Shown here one piece after another: positions 44,870 through 55,128 of a stretch of DNA of 64,000 bases. A program made the translations under genes and the position numbers. Under the pieces are notes generated by a model. The model was not told the origin of the DNA, made no database searches, and saw only the letters and a list, made by a program, of their open reading frames with translations. The stretch's first letter is position 1. Every line of letters begins with the position of its first letter. Location of the stretch: NCBI GenBank assembly GCA_025769875.1, contig JAGFNK010000058.1, positions 109,974 to 173,973 of the forward strand, given 5' to 3'. Origin of the DNA: Russula earlei. Its lineage: Eukaryota; Basidiomycota; Agaricomycetes; Russulales; Russulaceae.

Positions 44870-45400
44870 CTGTCGTTTTCACGTGACCTTGCACTTGCCA
44901 TTTTTGGATGTCATTTCAAGTGCGAAATCAAAACTGCTATATCTCAACAGCTTCTCAACAGATTGCCTTGAAACTTTGACAGTAGAACCTTATATACTGT
45001 ATCTAGGTGCAGCTAAAATATGGGAGCATAATATTCAGTTCTTGAAATGTCGATTTTCAGGTGCTGACATGGGTGCAAAACTTTGAACTGCCATATCTCA
45101 ACTGTTTCTCAATCAATTGACTTGAAACTTCGACAATGGGATCTCATGTACTGTATCTAGGTGCAGCCCAAGAGCTGGGGTCTAATTCTTAGTTCTTGAA
45201 GTTTCGATTTTTGGGTGTGATCTGAGTGCGAAATTTCGAAACTGCCATATCTCAACTGTTTCTCAATAGATTGCCTTGAAACTTGGACAGTAGAACCTTA
45301 TATACTGTGTCTAGGTGCAGCTAAAATATGGGAGCCTAGTGTTCAGTTCCTGAAGTTTCGATTTTTGGGTGCCAATCTGCATGCGAAATTTCGAACTGTC
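44870..45400 (+). repeat. Left arm of the long-TIR element, with 153-bp subterminal units
   Basis: Near-perfect inverse of 47,942-48,474. Units start near 44,933, 45,087, 45,240 and 45,394; each contains CTTGAAACTT, a CTGT(A/G)TCTAGGTGCAGC box and TTCGATTTTTGGGTG. Confidence 0.8.
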
Positions 45401-47941
45401 ATATCTCAACTATTTCTCAATGGATTGGCTTGAAACTTGGGCAGTATCATCTCATGTACTGTATCTAGATACAGCCAAATAATGGGTTTCACTTGTTAAA
45501 TTTTCACGTTTTGGGGTGCTGACCAACCCCAAGCACGATAGGATATCTCTACACATGACTATTTACAGCTGTAGCGCGCAACCACAGCAAGGAAAATACA
45601 GTGAGACAGACGGAAAACATCACTGGTGGGACGATAGCAGGTCTCCGGACTGTAGCGTGCCAGGTCAGGCACGCGGAGTCTGTGGGGCTTGATCTGAGGG
45701 CAGGTAGGAGCGGAAGGGAGCAGGGGAGAGCAAGGTTGTGCCCTGGAATGCAACTGCACATGTGCGCGTGTGAGAGGGTGTGTGTGTGTTCTCGAGGGAA
45801 TGGTTCACACAGGCAGATGAGATGTTTTAACGCAGAGGCAAAAGCTCCCTCCTATTCGAGACTGTAGCTACTAGCCTTAAATACTGTAGGAGAAAGGTGG
45901 GGTGAGAACTAGGTAATCAAAAACATGGATGAGAAGACAATGGCACAATAATCCTACTGCTCCAACTGCGAGTCCGTGAGCACGGGGCGGTGCGGCGAGG
46001 ATGACAGGGCGAGGCGCTGTGGGCAGTGAGCCCTCGGATCGAGTGGCGATGATGTCTGTGCGTGCATCATCCGAGTCCGTACGTATGCGCGTGGCGGGGG
46101 CGAGGACAATGCTTGAGAGACGATGATGAAAGGGGCGAGAGTGGGATTGAAAGGGAGTCGATGACGGGCAAGAGTGATATGACGAAAGGGTGGGGAGCAT
46201 GAAGCAGACAAAGATACTAGTGGTGCAGGGGATGGACGTAGATGAGGGAGCGTGAGGCGTGGGTGAAGTTGGAGGCGATCGAGCTGAGGTGTCATCGCTG
46301 TTCCTGGGCATAGAGTGGGCGATGCGAGGGAATGACATTGAGAGGAGCACGTGAGAGGTAAGTGAAAAGAGGGAAAGGAATGACGATAGTTGGAGGGATG
46401 ATAGGAGGGGAAGGGAGACGAGAGACAAAGGGAAAGGAAGACGCGTGGGCGAGGGACGTGAGGGAGGTGGGGGCAAGTGCAAGTCATGTGAGTTTCCCAG
46501 TCAGCAGGCTCAGACACCTTACAGGACTGCTTAGAGGAGGTTTTGCATACCGTCAGGGAATTTGAGGATGCGGGGTGCCATGGCATCTGATGGACCCTCC
46601 GTTTTTTGGATGGTCGACGTCTTGACCTGGGGTCTGGAGAAGGCGACCTTGTGTGACTTTGCGGTTCACTTGCTTTGCCACTCTCCTACAATGGCTGGCA
46701 TAAGAATGAAATAAGCTGAAAGGGTGTTTGCATTGACTTGCCTAGGCAGCCCGTTGAATGGCAACATCAGCCAACCCATGCAGTACCTCCCAGGGTGCCA
46801 CAAGGCCGGAAGCTGGGAGCCCACCACCATTGTCGTCCTCGTCTGACGAGTCCGTGCTCATTGTAGTTGATATTGGGAAGGGCCTCTTTAGAAGGGCACA
46901 CTTAGGTTCATGGAGCCGGACAAGGACTGGCCTTGCTCGACTCAGGGTGACACCGGGGCATGAAGGAATCGAGCGGGGGCGAGAGGGGGGGTTCTGTATC
47001 CAAGTTTTCAGTGGATGCTTTGCCTTGAGGTCGAGGTTGGGAGGTGGCATGATGACGCGCTCTCGCATCCGGCGCTGGGACCACCAGCGGCAACAAGCAT
47101 GGAGCTGCGGCAACTGCTTGTGGGATCAACAGGAGAATGATTTATAACTTGAGTCAGCATGGTTCAGCGGCTGTCAGGGAGGGATGGTGAGGATGCACGT
47201 GTATGATTTGGTGTATGTTTGCCATGTTCCTTGGCTTGAAATCTCCGCGGAGGCTCAGGCGAGGTGACACACTCATTTGGGTGCCTATGGGCGATATTGG
47301 AAGGCTCCACGACCTTGTGAGAGTGCGAGTGGAAGAGGTGCGAGCAGAAGATGGTGGCGAGGGGGATGATCGTAGTATGGAGGAAGGCCCATGACTGGGG
47401 ATGAACAAGTTACCTGTGAGATTCATTAACTCAGTAGCGATCGCTAGCGCATGCTCTGTCAGAGGATCTAGAGTGGAACCTGTCCATGTTGCGAACAATA
47501 TTGTTACTGCAAGTAACACATGGCATCTATTAGACCCTCCACATAGAGGCAAAGACAAGAGATGTAGTTGCCTACTTCAAGACAAACTGACCGACGATGT
47601 TCGCTGGGCTGATCAGCAATACTCCCTTCTTTGTTTGGTGATACATTGATCGAGGTAAGATGTGGGTTTCATCAGAGGAGTATCCTTGGATGGCCTTGAG
47701 GGAAAGTAGCTGCATGGCGATCCGTTGATGCTGTCGCCTGCAGAGGAAACATCATCTGCATGGCGCCGTTGTTGACCAGCAAGTCAATTTGTGCATTCGA
47801 AATCATGACAAAGAGCTGGTTACCCATCCATATAGAGAAGAGTGTCCCATATATCCTTGACCAGGCTCATAGAGTGTGCTCAGGATAAGAGCGAAGGAAG
47901 TAGTAACGAAGGAGCGGGCCAGGGAGGGATCATATGGATAT
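45401..47941. other. Interior of the long-TIR element
   Basis: Contains GC-rich, host-like sequence. A minus-strand frame ends MSTDSSDEDDNGGGLPASGL (about 46,745-46,865), and a neighbouring block VLVRLHEPKCALLK (about 46,890-46,930) recurs as VLVQPHELKCALL at 53,890-53,930 in the second copy, in the opposite orientation. That makes it a shared part of the family rather than random host DNA. No function recognised. Confidence 0.45.
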
Positions 47942-48474
47942 GGCAGGTCCGAAATTTTGCATGCAGATCGGCACCCAAAAATCGAAACTTTCAGGAACTG
48001 AACACTAGGCTCCCATATTTTAGCTGCACCTAGACACAGTATATAAGGTTCTACTGTCCAAGTTTCAAGGCAATCTATTGAGAAACAGTTGAGATATGGC
48101 AGTTCGAAATTTTCGCACTCAGATCACACCCAAAAATCGAAACTTCAAGAACTAAGAATTAGACCCCAGCTCTTGGGCTGCACCTAGATACAGTACATGA
48201 GATCCCATTGTCGAAGTTTCAAGTCAATTGATTGAGAAACAGTTGAGATATGGCAGTTCAAAGTTTTGCACCCATGTCAGCACCTGAAAATCGACATTTC
48301 AAGAACTGAATATTATGCTCCCATATTTTAGCTGCACCTAGATACAGTATATAAGGTTCTACTGTCAAAGTTTCAAGGCAATCTGTTGAGAAGCTGTTGA
48401 GATATAGCAGTTTTGATTTCGCACTTGAAATGACATCCAAAAATGGCAAGTGCAAGGTCACGTGAAAATGACAG
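47942..48474 (-). repeat. Right arm of the long-TIR element
   Basis: Inverse of the left arm with only scattered differences by eye, which points to recent activity or gene conversion between arms. Confidence 0.8.
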
Positions 48475-49093
48475 TAATGGATGCCATGTGCTGTTGGACT
48501 TTCTTGTGATGCTCTAACCATGTAGTCATCTGTGAGTACTCATCCTTGTGGTTTGTGGCACAGTATGCATCCTTTGCAAAATCTATGTGAAGATGCTCAG
48601 TTTGTTCTGTATTATAGTTGTCAGTTGTGCCAAAATACATGATTGAGGACTGGTAGTGAAGGAGACTGTGGATTTTTGGGATGTTAAAGTCCTCTTGTGT
48701 ACCGAGGTTGACAAAGACTGCCTTATTCTCATGGAAGTGTTCAAGCACATCCTGAAGGCAGGTAAGAGTACCACTTGTATGGCTTGGGCACTGTGCCAAG
48801 TACAAAAAGTCAAGCAGTGTGCTCACCACTTTGATGACATGCATTAATGCATGGCCACTGAGAAGAGGAATATTGAAAACAACCCCAAGGAGAACACAAC
48901 AGATATCTTTGTGTTCCTGTCCTGAAACATAAGACAGCAATGTTATGTCTTTGGTAAAGAGCATAATGCTGTGATTTGGGGGTAACAGGCAGCAGCGTCA
49001 GTTGATTGGTGCCAATCCAAAGACAGTTGGGCTCATTAGCCATGCAATAAGATGCTTCATAACACCCTGAAGTAGTTGATGAAGGATATCAGG

Positions 49094-49704
49094 TGTCATG
49101 AATTACCCCCTTGTTTGGTTTGTCTCTACACTCTGTTGTTATTGTTTACTTTTACTATTGTTCTCCTCCATCACCCTCATCCCCTCAGTTATGGTTTCAT
49201 CCCTTGATGCTGATGGTCCCTTATTGTTTCATCCATTGTGTTTCATCTATTGTTTGAGTACCTTTTGCCATTGGTTTGCCTTTATCTATTGTTCCGCATA
49301 TAGTACTATACAGCCTCGTTAGATACAGTATTTGAGTGCCTGTAGAAGCTGGGGAATGCCCCAAGCTTAGCTTTGTCCCATTTCCTGTCACATCCCTTTG
49401 CCCTGTATCCTCTCTCAATCACAACTTGCTTGTGCTGGCTTTTACCTTGCTTAACATCAACACACTAGGAGGAACCCTTGTGTTCCCCTTACCCCCCTCT
49501 TGCTCTATCATCACCCTCTTCTTCTGTGAAACCAGAAGATCAACTCTGTCTGCAGACTGAGTCATTGTCTGACTCAGCCTTGAGATGCTAAACCTCTGAC
49601 CCGGTCTCCTTGAGCTGGCCCCACTGAACCCCTTGAACCAAGTCACAGGGACTGGGCCCCATTGAACCTTGAGCTAACGCTCTTATGGCCATGACGCCGT
49701 AACA
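49094..49704. mobile_element. Solo LTR (family 2), 611 bp
   Basis: TGTCATGAATTACC...GCCGTAACA, flanked by TCAGG on both sides (49,089-49,093; 49,705-49,709). The intact Plavaka copy has a single TCAGG here. A second copy is at 61,892-62,486, inverted. Confidence 0.85.
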
Positions 49705-49920
49705 TCAGGGGTGATCACAGGAAGACATTGGCAAATGGGAGAGATTCCCAGAAAGGGTGAAAAATGGGCCTGAGGCCAGCTTCTCAACAGGATCTGTGGA
49801 ACATGCCTACGTCCCCATCTGCTAGGTGATAGAGGTGCTTCACATCACTAGAGAGACAGGGCGGGAATTCTTCAAAGATGCCTAGTCAATCACAAGGAAC
49901 CAGACACTTGGGGCAGCAAC

Positions 49921-50443
49921 TGTCACAGTAACTAGCCATGTCAGTTCTCAAGCCTGAAGTTGAGTTAATAGTAGAAGTGTGTTCAAATGAACAGGTTGGT
50001 TCCCATTGTAAAGAGTAAGGATCCCTGCAGTGGTCAAAGTGTTTTATGCTAAACAGGTTATGGCCAATAGACCCTTCCTAGTATGACTCAGTCCATTAAG
50101 AAGCTAGGGTAAGTTTGTAATGGGATGGACTAGGGCTGGTTCCACTGGCTATATGCATTCAAGTCCGTTATAGACCTTGAACATGCAGAGAGAAGAGGAA
50201 GGTATGTCTTGAAGGAGGAGAGCTCTTCTCAGTAGAGTGAAGAGAGACTCTTAGGGGAGGAAGGGATAGGTAGAGAGCAGATGGTGGATGGTGTGTGTGT
50301 GTGAAGAGTTGATGAAATGGAGAGGTGGATGTGGTTTGAGGATTAGGAGTGAGGTGGGTTGCAGGCAACTATGTTTGGACAAGAGTAGGTTGGATTCTAC
50401 AAGAAACCAAGCTTAGGGCTTTGGTCACAAAGTACTGGGCTTA
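49921..50443 (-). mobile_element. LTR (family 3) fragment, cut by a family 1 LTR
   Basis: Starts TGTCACAGTAACTAGCC and is the inverse of 61,620-61,880 plus 62,490-62,736. The missing part, including its TATATATAA promoter, would continue after the family 1 LTR inserted at 50,444. A short GT run is at 50,293-50,304. Confidence 0.7.
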
Positions 50444-51290
50444 TGTCAAGACTCACTGTTGAACTATCCAGTTCAAGAGCAAGGGGTTAACTTGAAGACG
50501 AGTTGATAGATGTCCAAGACGGCATGGGCAAGAAGTAGAGTCCAAAGCAGTAACAAATACCAAAGTGGTATGGTTACTGGTAGAGTCGAGCAGGTACACA
50601 GGGAAGAGGCCAGAATGGTCACAAGGGGATGGTCCTTAAGGAGTATCCCAGGGATAGAGAGTGCTGTAAACAAATGGACAGTCTGAGGACTGTCCGCTAC
50701 TTTATTGAGCACTTATATACTACAAGAGAACTGCTAAATAGAGAACAAGTCATAACCTTGTTATCAAGCACAATAGAGTGATGAGTAAGAAGTTGGAGTG
50801 TGCTTACTGAGCATGCTCAGTCATGCTCCATAAGCTGCTGAGTAAGAAGGCTTCTCTTGATGAGTAAGAGCCTTCACTGTCCATGTGTTCACTGCTTTTA
50901 GTACACATGCAAGCACCTGATTCATTTTCTGTTAGTTAGTTTAGGGCCGGTCATTGGAGGACTTGTAGTTTAGTTTAGGGAATAGTGTTATCTTATAAGG
51001 CCCTTATATAGTTCTATTAGGGTCCTTAGAGTCGACCCTAATACTTCTATTAAGGTCCTTAGTATTGCCTTATAGTTCATTCTATAGTTATTAGAGTTAG
51101 TCTAATAACACGTTGTAGGGTCTTTGATCCTATGTTAGTGCCTATTGTAGAGCACCTAGAGTCATCCTAAAGGGTCCTTAGGAAGGCCCTAATACTGTCC
51201 TTTATTGCTAGAAGGGTTGCCATTAAGTGGGGCTTGCTGTATGTCGATTGTGCTGAGAATTGCTCGCGCGATATTGTGGACACCTTGTTA
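50444..51290. mobile_element. LTR (family 1), truncated on the right
   Basis: TGTCAAGACTCACTGTTGAAC... follows the family 1 consensus, including the GGACAGTC/GACTGTCC hairpin near 50,676-50,696, and stops being alignable after ATTGTGGACACC at 51,290. The left target sequence is GCTTA (50,439-50,443); the right copy is not found. Confidence 0.75.
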
Positions 51291-52530
51291 CCAAGTGGTT
51301 TGGGGTCTGGAAGATGCTGGAACACCTGAACTATGGACTGCACCATTTGCATCATGCGTGCGTCAGATCTTGATCGTTTATGTTCGTTGATATCGCGTTC
51401 GGAACGTGTTGATCGTATATTTCTGAAGATGTATTGAAGAAGCAATGAGTAGCATTGCTTCTGTTCCAGATGTTCCTGTACTGCCATGTACGTTGCTTCC
51501 TTGATTAGGAAAGTACTTATGACACTGAGATTGCTACTAGGGAAGCACTTAATGCTTCCAGCATGGAGATCATTTACATAGAAGCAACCTCGCTTCTATG
51601 AACCACCTTTTTGCTTCTATAGCACCAACCAGTACTACAGTAGCACAAACCTTATCCTGTAGGGCTATATAAAGCCCCCAGTCTGTAGCAGTTGAGCCCT
51701 AAGCTCGACTTAGTTTGCCAATCCCAAACAGTTGACTCCTACCCCATCTGCAGAGCCCCTCTCATCTTGTTGCCATACTCCAGAAGGATCTAATACTCCT
51801 TCCCCTCCACGAGTATTGCTTGCTTGACTCAAGCATATCTGCATTGGTAGGACACATTCATAGATGTGACCATTGATCTTATTTAAGGCACTTTGGAGCC
51901 TTAACATAAGTTGAGCTTCTATCACAGACATCGCTGTGAAAGCAAACCAGAAATAGGCAGGAAGCCTTAGGACTAGGATCTAGTCATCATATGGTCAGCA
52001 AACTATGCTGAAGTAGTCAAGGGAGAGAATCTATACAGACCTCTCCACAACAAGAAGAAGGTGTACTACATGACTCTTGATGAGCAGCATGGTTGGACAC
52101 ACGCATACTTCTGTAAAGACCCCTACTGTCATTGGCATGGACAGTGGTAAGTGGGCACACAAGTCCCAACTCCCTAGGAAAGGCAGTGGCAAGCAGATAA
52201 ACTGGAGATCGAAGGTGAACATAGCATACACATAAAGTTCAACCAGAAATCGAAGCAAGGAACCAAGTTTGGTTGGTTCAAAGCTAGAGAGAGGGATGAT
52301 CTACCCTCAGGAATCAAAGGGACTGCCATCTGGTGTTGGGCAGACCAGGAAGGACCTAACAGATATGAGGTCCGATACAAAGGAAGCTACCTTCCTTGCA
52401 AATACATCAATGATTAGTGGTACTTTGTTGATTACCACAAAGGACGTCCCTATGCAGAAGAGGACAAAGACATTGATGAATATAAGGTTCTAGGTCTAGG
52501 AATCAAGACAGATCCTTATACTACTCATTG
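51291..52530 (+). mobile_element. Remnant of another LTR retrotransposon (LTR plus gag-like part)
   Basis: 51,480-51,950 looks like an LTR with promoter CTATATAAAGCCCC (about 51,664-51,677). Bases 51,998-52,140 encode ANYAEVVKGENLYRPL with MTLDEQHGWTHAYFCKDPYC HWHG, a Cys/His cluster. Bases 52,215-52,525 encode KFGWFKARERDDLPSG and RYEVRYKGSYLPCKYIND, stop, WYFVDYHKGRPYAEEDKDID then LGLGIKTDPYTTHW. Stops and frame changes interrupt it. I take it for a gypsy-like gag remnant, but the family is not certain. Confidence 0.45.
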
Positions 52531-52780
52531 GGTGCCGAGCTGCATGCGAAATTTCGTACTGCCATGTCTCAACCATTTCTCAATGGATTGTCTTGAAACT
52601 TGGACAGTGGAACCTCCGGGTCTCTCCTGGAGGCAACTGCAACAGGAAGCAGGATGATTTGTATCAAATGACAGAAATCCGGGAGACCTTTGAAGAGACA
52701 GGTCTACTTCTTGCATCCTCAACATTGGAGTCCAAGGCACCTCTGAGCGATGTTGCTCTGGACATGTTGCGCTTGTCCCT

Positions 52781-52981
52781 TCTCACTGGCAGGACACTCT
52801 TCGGCGCTTTCTGAGGATGTGAACATCCTACTTCCCTTCACGAGAACAAGAGAGAGAAGAGACAAGTGATCCAACTTATTCCTACATAGGTCTCCTGGTG
52901 CTTTTCTTATAGCTCGTCCCTTCTCACCGGCAGGACACTCTTCAACGCTTTCTGAGAATGTGAACATCCTACTTCCCTTCA
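52781..52981. repeat. 65-bp direct repeat
   Basis: A segment from TCCCTTCTCAC(T/C)GGCAGGAC to CCTACTTCCCTTCAC occurs at about 52,777-52,841 and 52,917-52,981, separated by about 75 bp. It looks like the footprint of a small insertion or a local duplication. Confidence 0.7.
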
Positions 52982-53574
52982 CAACGAATGGACCATGCCC
53001 CCTGGACCCCCTCAGTGTGTGTGCGCATTTACCCGCTCTCCCACCCAACACGACATCACCTCTCTGCTGCCCAACGTATGCGCACACACAGCCATGCTTC
53101 TACGTGACTCCAGGCAAAACCCACACTGCTGCGTTCCCCACCCTGCCCCATAACAGCGGGTACAGTTGCCGAAATGTCATGCCTTTACATTGCCTGCTCC
53201 CATTGTCCCTGGAGTTCCCACACGTCCAGCATCGCCCATCATTACCTCGATGCCACCCTGCAGAAAGATCACCAGCTGCCACCATGATGTTGCCACAGGA
53301 GAAGTCGCCGATGCAAGCACCACACCGCACCACTCCTCCCCTTCCACTGCATCCCCATCCATACATACAACCTCACCCACGAGCGCTGCCATCACCTGCA
53401 GTGGTGAAGACCTCATCGCCGCACCCACAAGATGACAGCACGAGCAACATGCAAGTCACCCCCTCAGATGCTCACGCCTTTCCATAATGCCATCGCCTAC
53501 ACCCTTGCCTCTTGCCACCCCATTGCCTCAAATGACCACGCCTCAGCCTCTGCCATGACAGCAGCACCAGGATC

Positions 53575-53605
53575 AACAACAACAACAACAGCAGCAGCAG
53601 CAATA
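53575..53605. repeat. Trinucleotide microsatellite (AAC)n(AGC)n
   Basis: Five AAC units followed by four to five AGC units, with more AAC/GCA-type repeats near by. Confidence 0.8.
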
Positions 53606-54694
53606 TCAGCAACACGGCCGATGCCTGGCAACACCACATCATGACGACACATTTGACACACAATGCAAGCACACTCCTCCTTCCTGCTTCCCCGCACTGT
53701 GCCCACATTCCAACGCATGGCAACACCTCAGAACATGCACACCCCCCTTTGCGACGATGAGACCACACGCACGTGAGGCCAAAGACTCACTGAAGAAGCT
53801 ACATGCACATGTACCTGTGCCAATGCCTATTGCTGCCTCGATGCATGCCTCGCGTCATCATTTCAATTTTGTCTCTTTCACTCTTCCCTCAGTCCTTGTC
53901 CAGCCCCATGAACTTAAGTGTGCCCTTCTTGTGTGGTACAGTTGTAATAGTCATATCATATCATGGATGGATTCAGCTGTAGGGATAATGTAATATTATC
54001 ATGCTTGGGGTTGGCACCCCAAAATGTGAACATCCAATGAGTGAAACATCTAGCTACAGTGCATGAGGTTTTACTGTCCAAGTTTTAAGACAATCCATTG
54101 AGAAATGGTTGAGACATGGCAGTACGAAATTTCGCATGCAGCTTGGCACCCAAAAATCGAAACTTCAAAAACTGAATATTAGGCTCCCATATTTTCTCTG
54201 CACCTAGATACAGTATATAAGGTCCCACTGTCCACGTTTCAAGGCAATCTATTGAGAAACGGTTGAGATATGGCAGATTGAAATTTCGAACTCAGATCAC
54301 ACCCAAAAACTGAAACTTCAAAAACTAAGAATCAGACCCCAACTCTTGGGCTGCACCTAGATACAGTACATGGGATCCCACTGTCGAAGTTTCAAGTCAA
54401 TCAGTTCAGAAACAGTTGAGATATGGCAGTTCAAAGTTTTGCACTCATGTCACCACCCAAAAATCGACATTTCAAGAACTAAATATTGGGCTCCCATATT
54501 TTAGCTGCACCTAGATACAACATATAAGGTTCTACTGTCAAAGTTTCAAGGCAATCTGTTGAGAAACTGTTGAGATATAGCAGTTTTATTTTTGCACTTG
54601 AAATGACATCCAAAAATGGCAAGTGCAAGGTCACATGAAAACAACAATAATACTATGAGATATTGATGAAGAAGAAAAGACCAGTCCTGACTGG

Positions 54695-55079
54695 TGTTGC
54701 GCAGCATAGAGCGCAGCTAACAGGCCAAGCAACCCACCTTAGAGGTTGTGCTAATGCTCAAGTGATATTGGGGTGTAGAGCGATATGTATACTCATCTAC
54801 AAGTATGGTATTTATACCTCTATGACCCAGGGCTGTTCCTAAGTCCAAAAAAGGTGACTACAGGTGTCCACTATATCGTGCATTCAGTGACATGTGATGT
54901 GGAAACGTTCTAGACACAGCATAAGGCTGCATCTTGTGATAGATAGCGTAGTATGCATAACCCTATTGCCATAAGTGCATATACTAAAGTTCTGTCTAAC
55001 ACGTAACATCTATGAGCGGATCTTGAACCTTGTATGAAGGTCTTCGCCTTCTTTGATCCATTCGGGTTCCGGTTCAACA
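54695..55079 (-). repeat. 3' LTR of copia copy 2
   Basis: TGTTGCGCAG...GGTTCAACA, 385 bp. The purine tract GCAAGGGGGAG of the coding strand abuts it at 55,080-55,090. Confidence 0.9.
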
Positions 55080-55128
55080 CTCCCCCTTGCTAAGTGCATT
55101 GGTAGATGCCGTGAGCATTTTCCCACAT

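Larger units (their letters stand above)
44870..48474. mobile_element. Long-TIR element, 3.6 kb, TA target duplication
   Basis: Inserted in Plavaka copy 2: CTGCTTA at the left, TAATGG at the right, unoccupied site CTTAATGG, so TA is duplicated. Termini CTGTC(G/A)TTTTCACGTGACC are inverted and the inverted repeat extends about 530 bp (44,870-45,400 and 47,942-48,474). Each arm has four units of about 153 bp beginning AACTG(C/T)(C/T)ATATCTCAAC. The interior (45,540-47,940) is CpG-rich and has no recognisable transposase; frames at 45,877-46,482 and 46,742-47,113 are low-complexity. Confidence 0.8.
40493..49920 (-). mobile_element. Plavaka copy 2, inverted, truncated and broken by four insertions
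   Basis: The right terminal repeat of the family starts at 40,493. Collinear pieces of the complete element in reverse are 40,493-40,596, 43,813-44,869, 48,475-49,093 and 49,705-49,920. The gaps are a solo LTR, a long-TIR element, a second solo LTR and a third LTR, each with recognisable target duplications or clean borders. Nothing left of the transposase middle is found beyond 49,920. Sequence is CpG-poor compared with the copy at 22,641-28,622. Confidence 0.85.
44063..49920 (-). pseudogene. Degenerate Plavaka transposase
   Basis: Three pieces read on the minus strand: 49,705-49,920, 48,475-49,020 and 44,063-44,869. The readable parts stay largely open but carry Arg losses typical of CpG decay relative to the intact copy: TLTCLQDVLEHF for TLTRLQDVLKHF, TEHLHIDF for TERLHIDF, DAYCATNHK for DAYRATNHK, and LEHHKK for LERREK. 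It lacks the N-terminal third. Confidence 0.85.
52531..54648. mobile_element. Second long-TIR element copy, left end truncated
   Basis: Bases 52,531-52,615 match the inner unit of the family arm, and 54,000-54,648 match the right arm of 44,870-48,474, ending CACATGAAAACAACAA before TA. The outer left arm is missing. The interior (52,615-54,000) shares the VLVQPHELKCALL block with the other copy but is otherwise low-complexity coding-like sequence. Confidence 0.65.

Noticed and set aside
44930..45400. CRISPR-like spacing of repeated units in the long-TIR arms
   Set aside because: Units are about 153 bp, without unique spacers, in a eukaryote; they are subterminal transposon repeats.
53100..53644. 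Overlapping open frames (up to 175 codons) as a host gene
   Set aside because: All frames on both strands are open because of low-complexity CA/GC-rich sequence and microsatellites inside a transposon; no domain.
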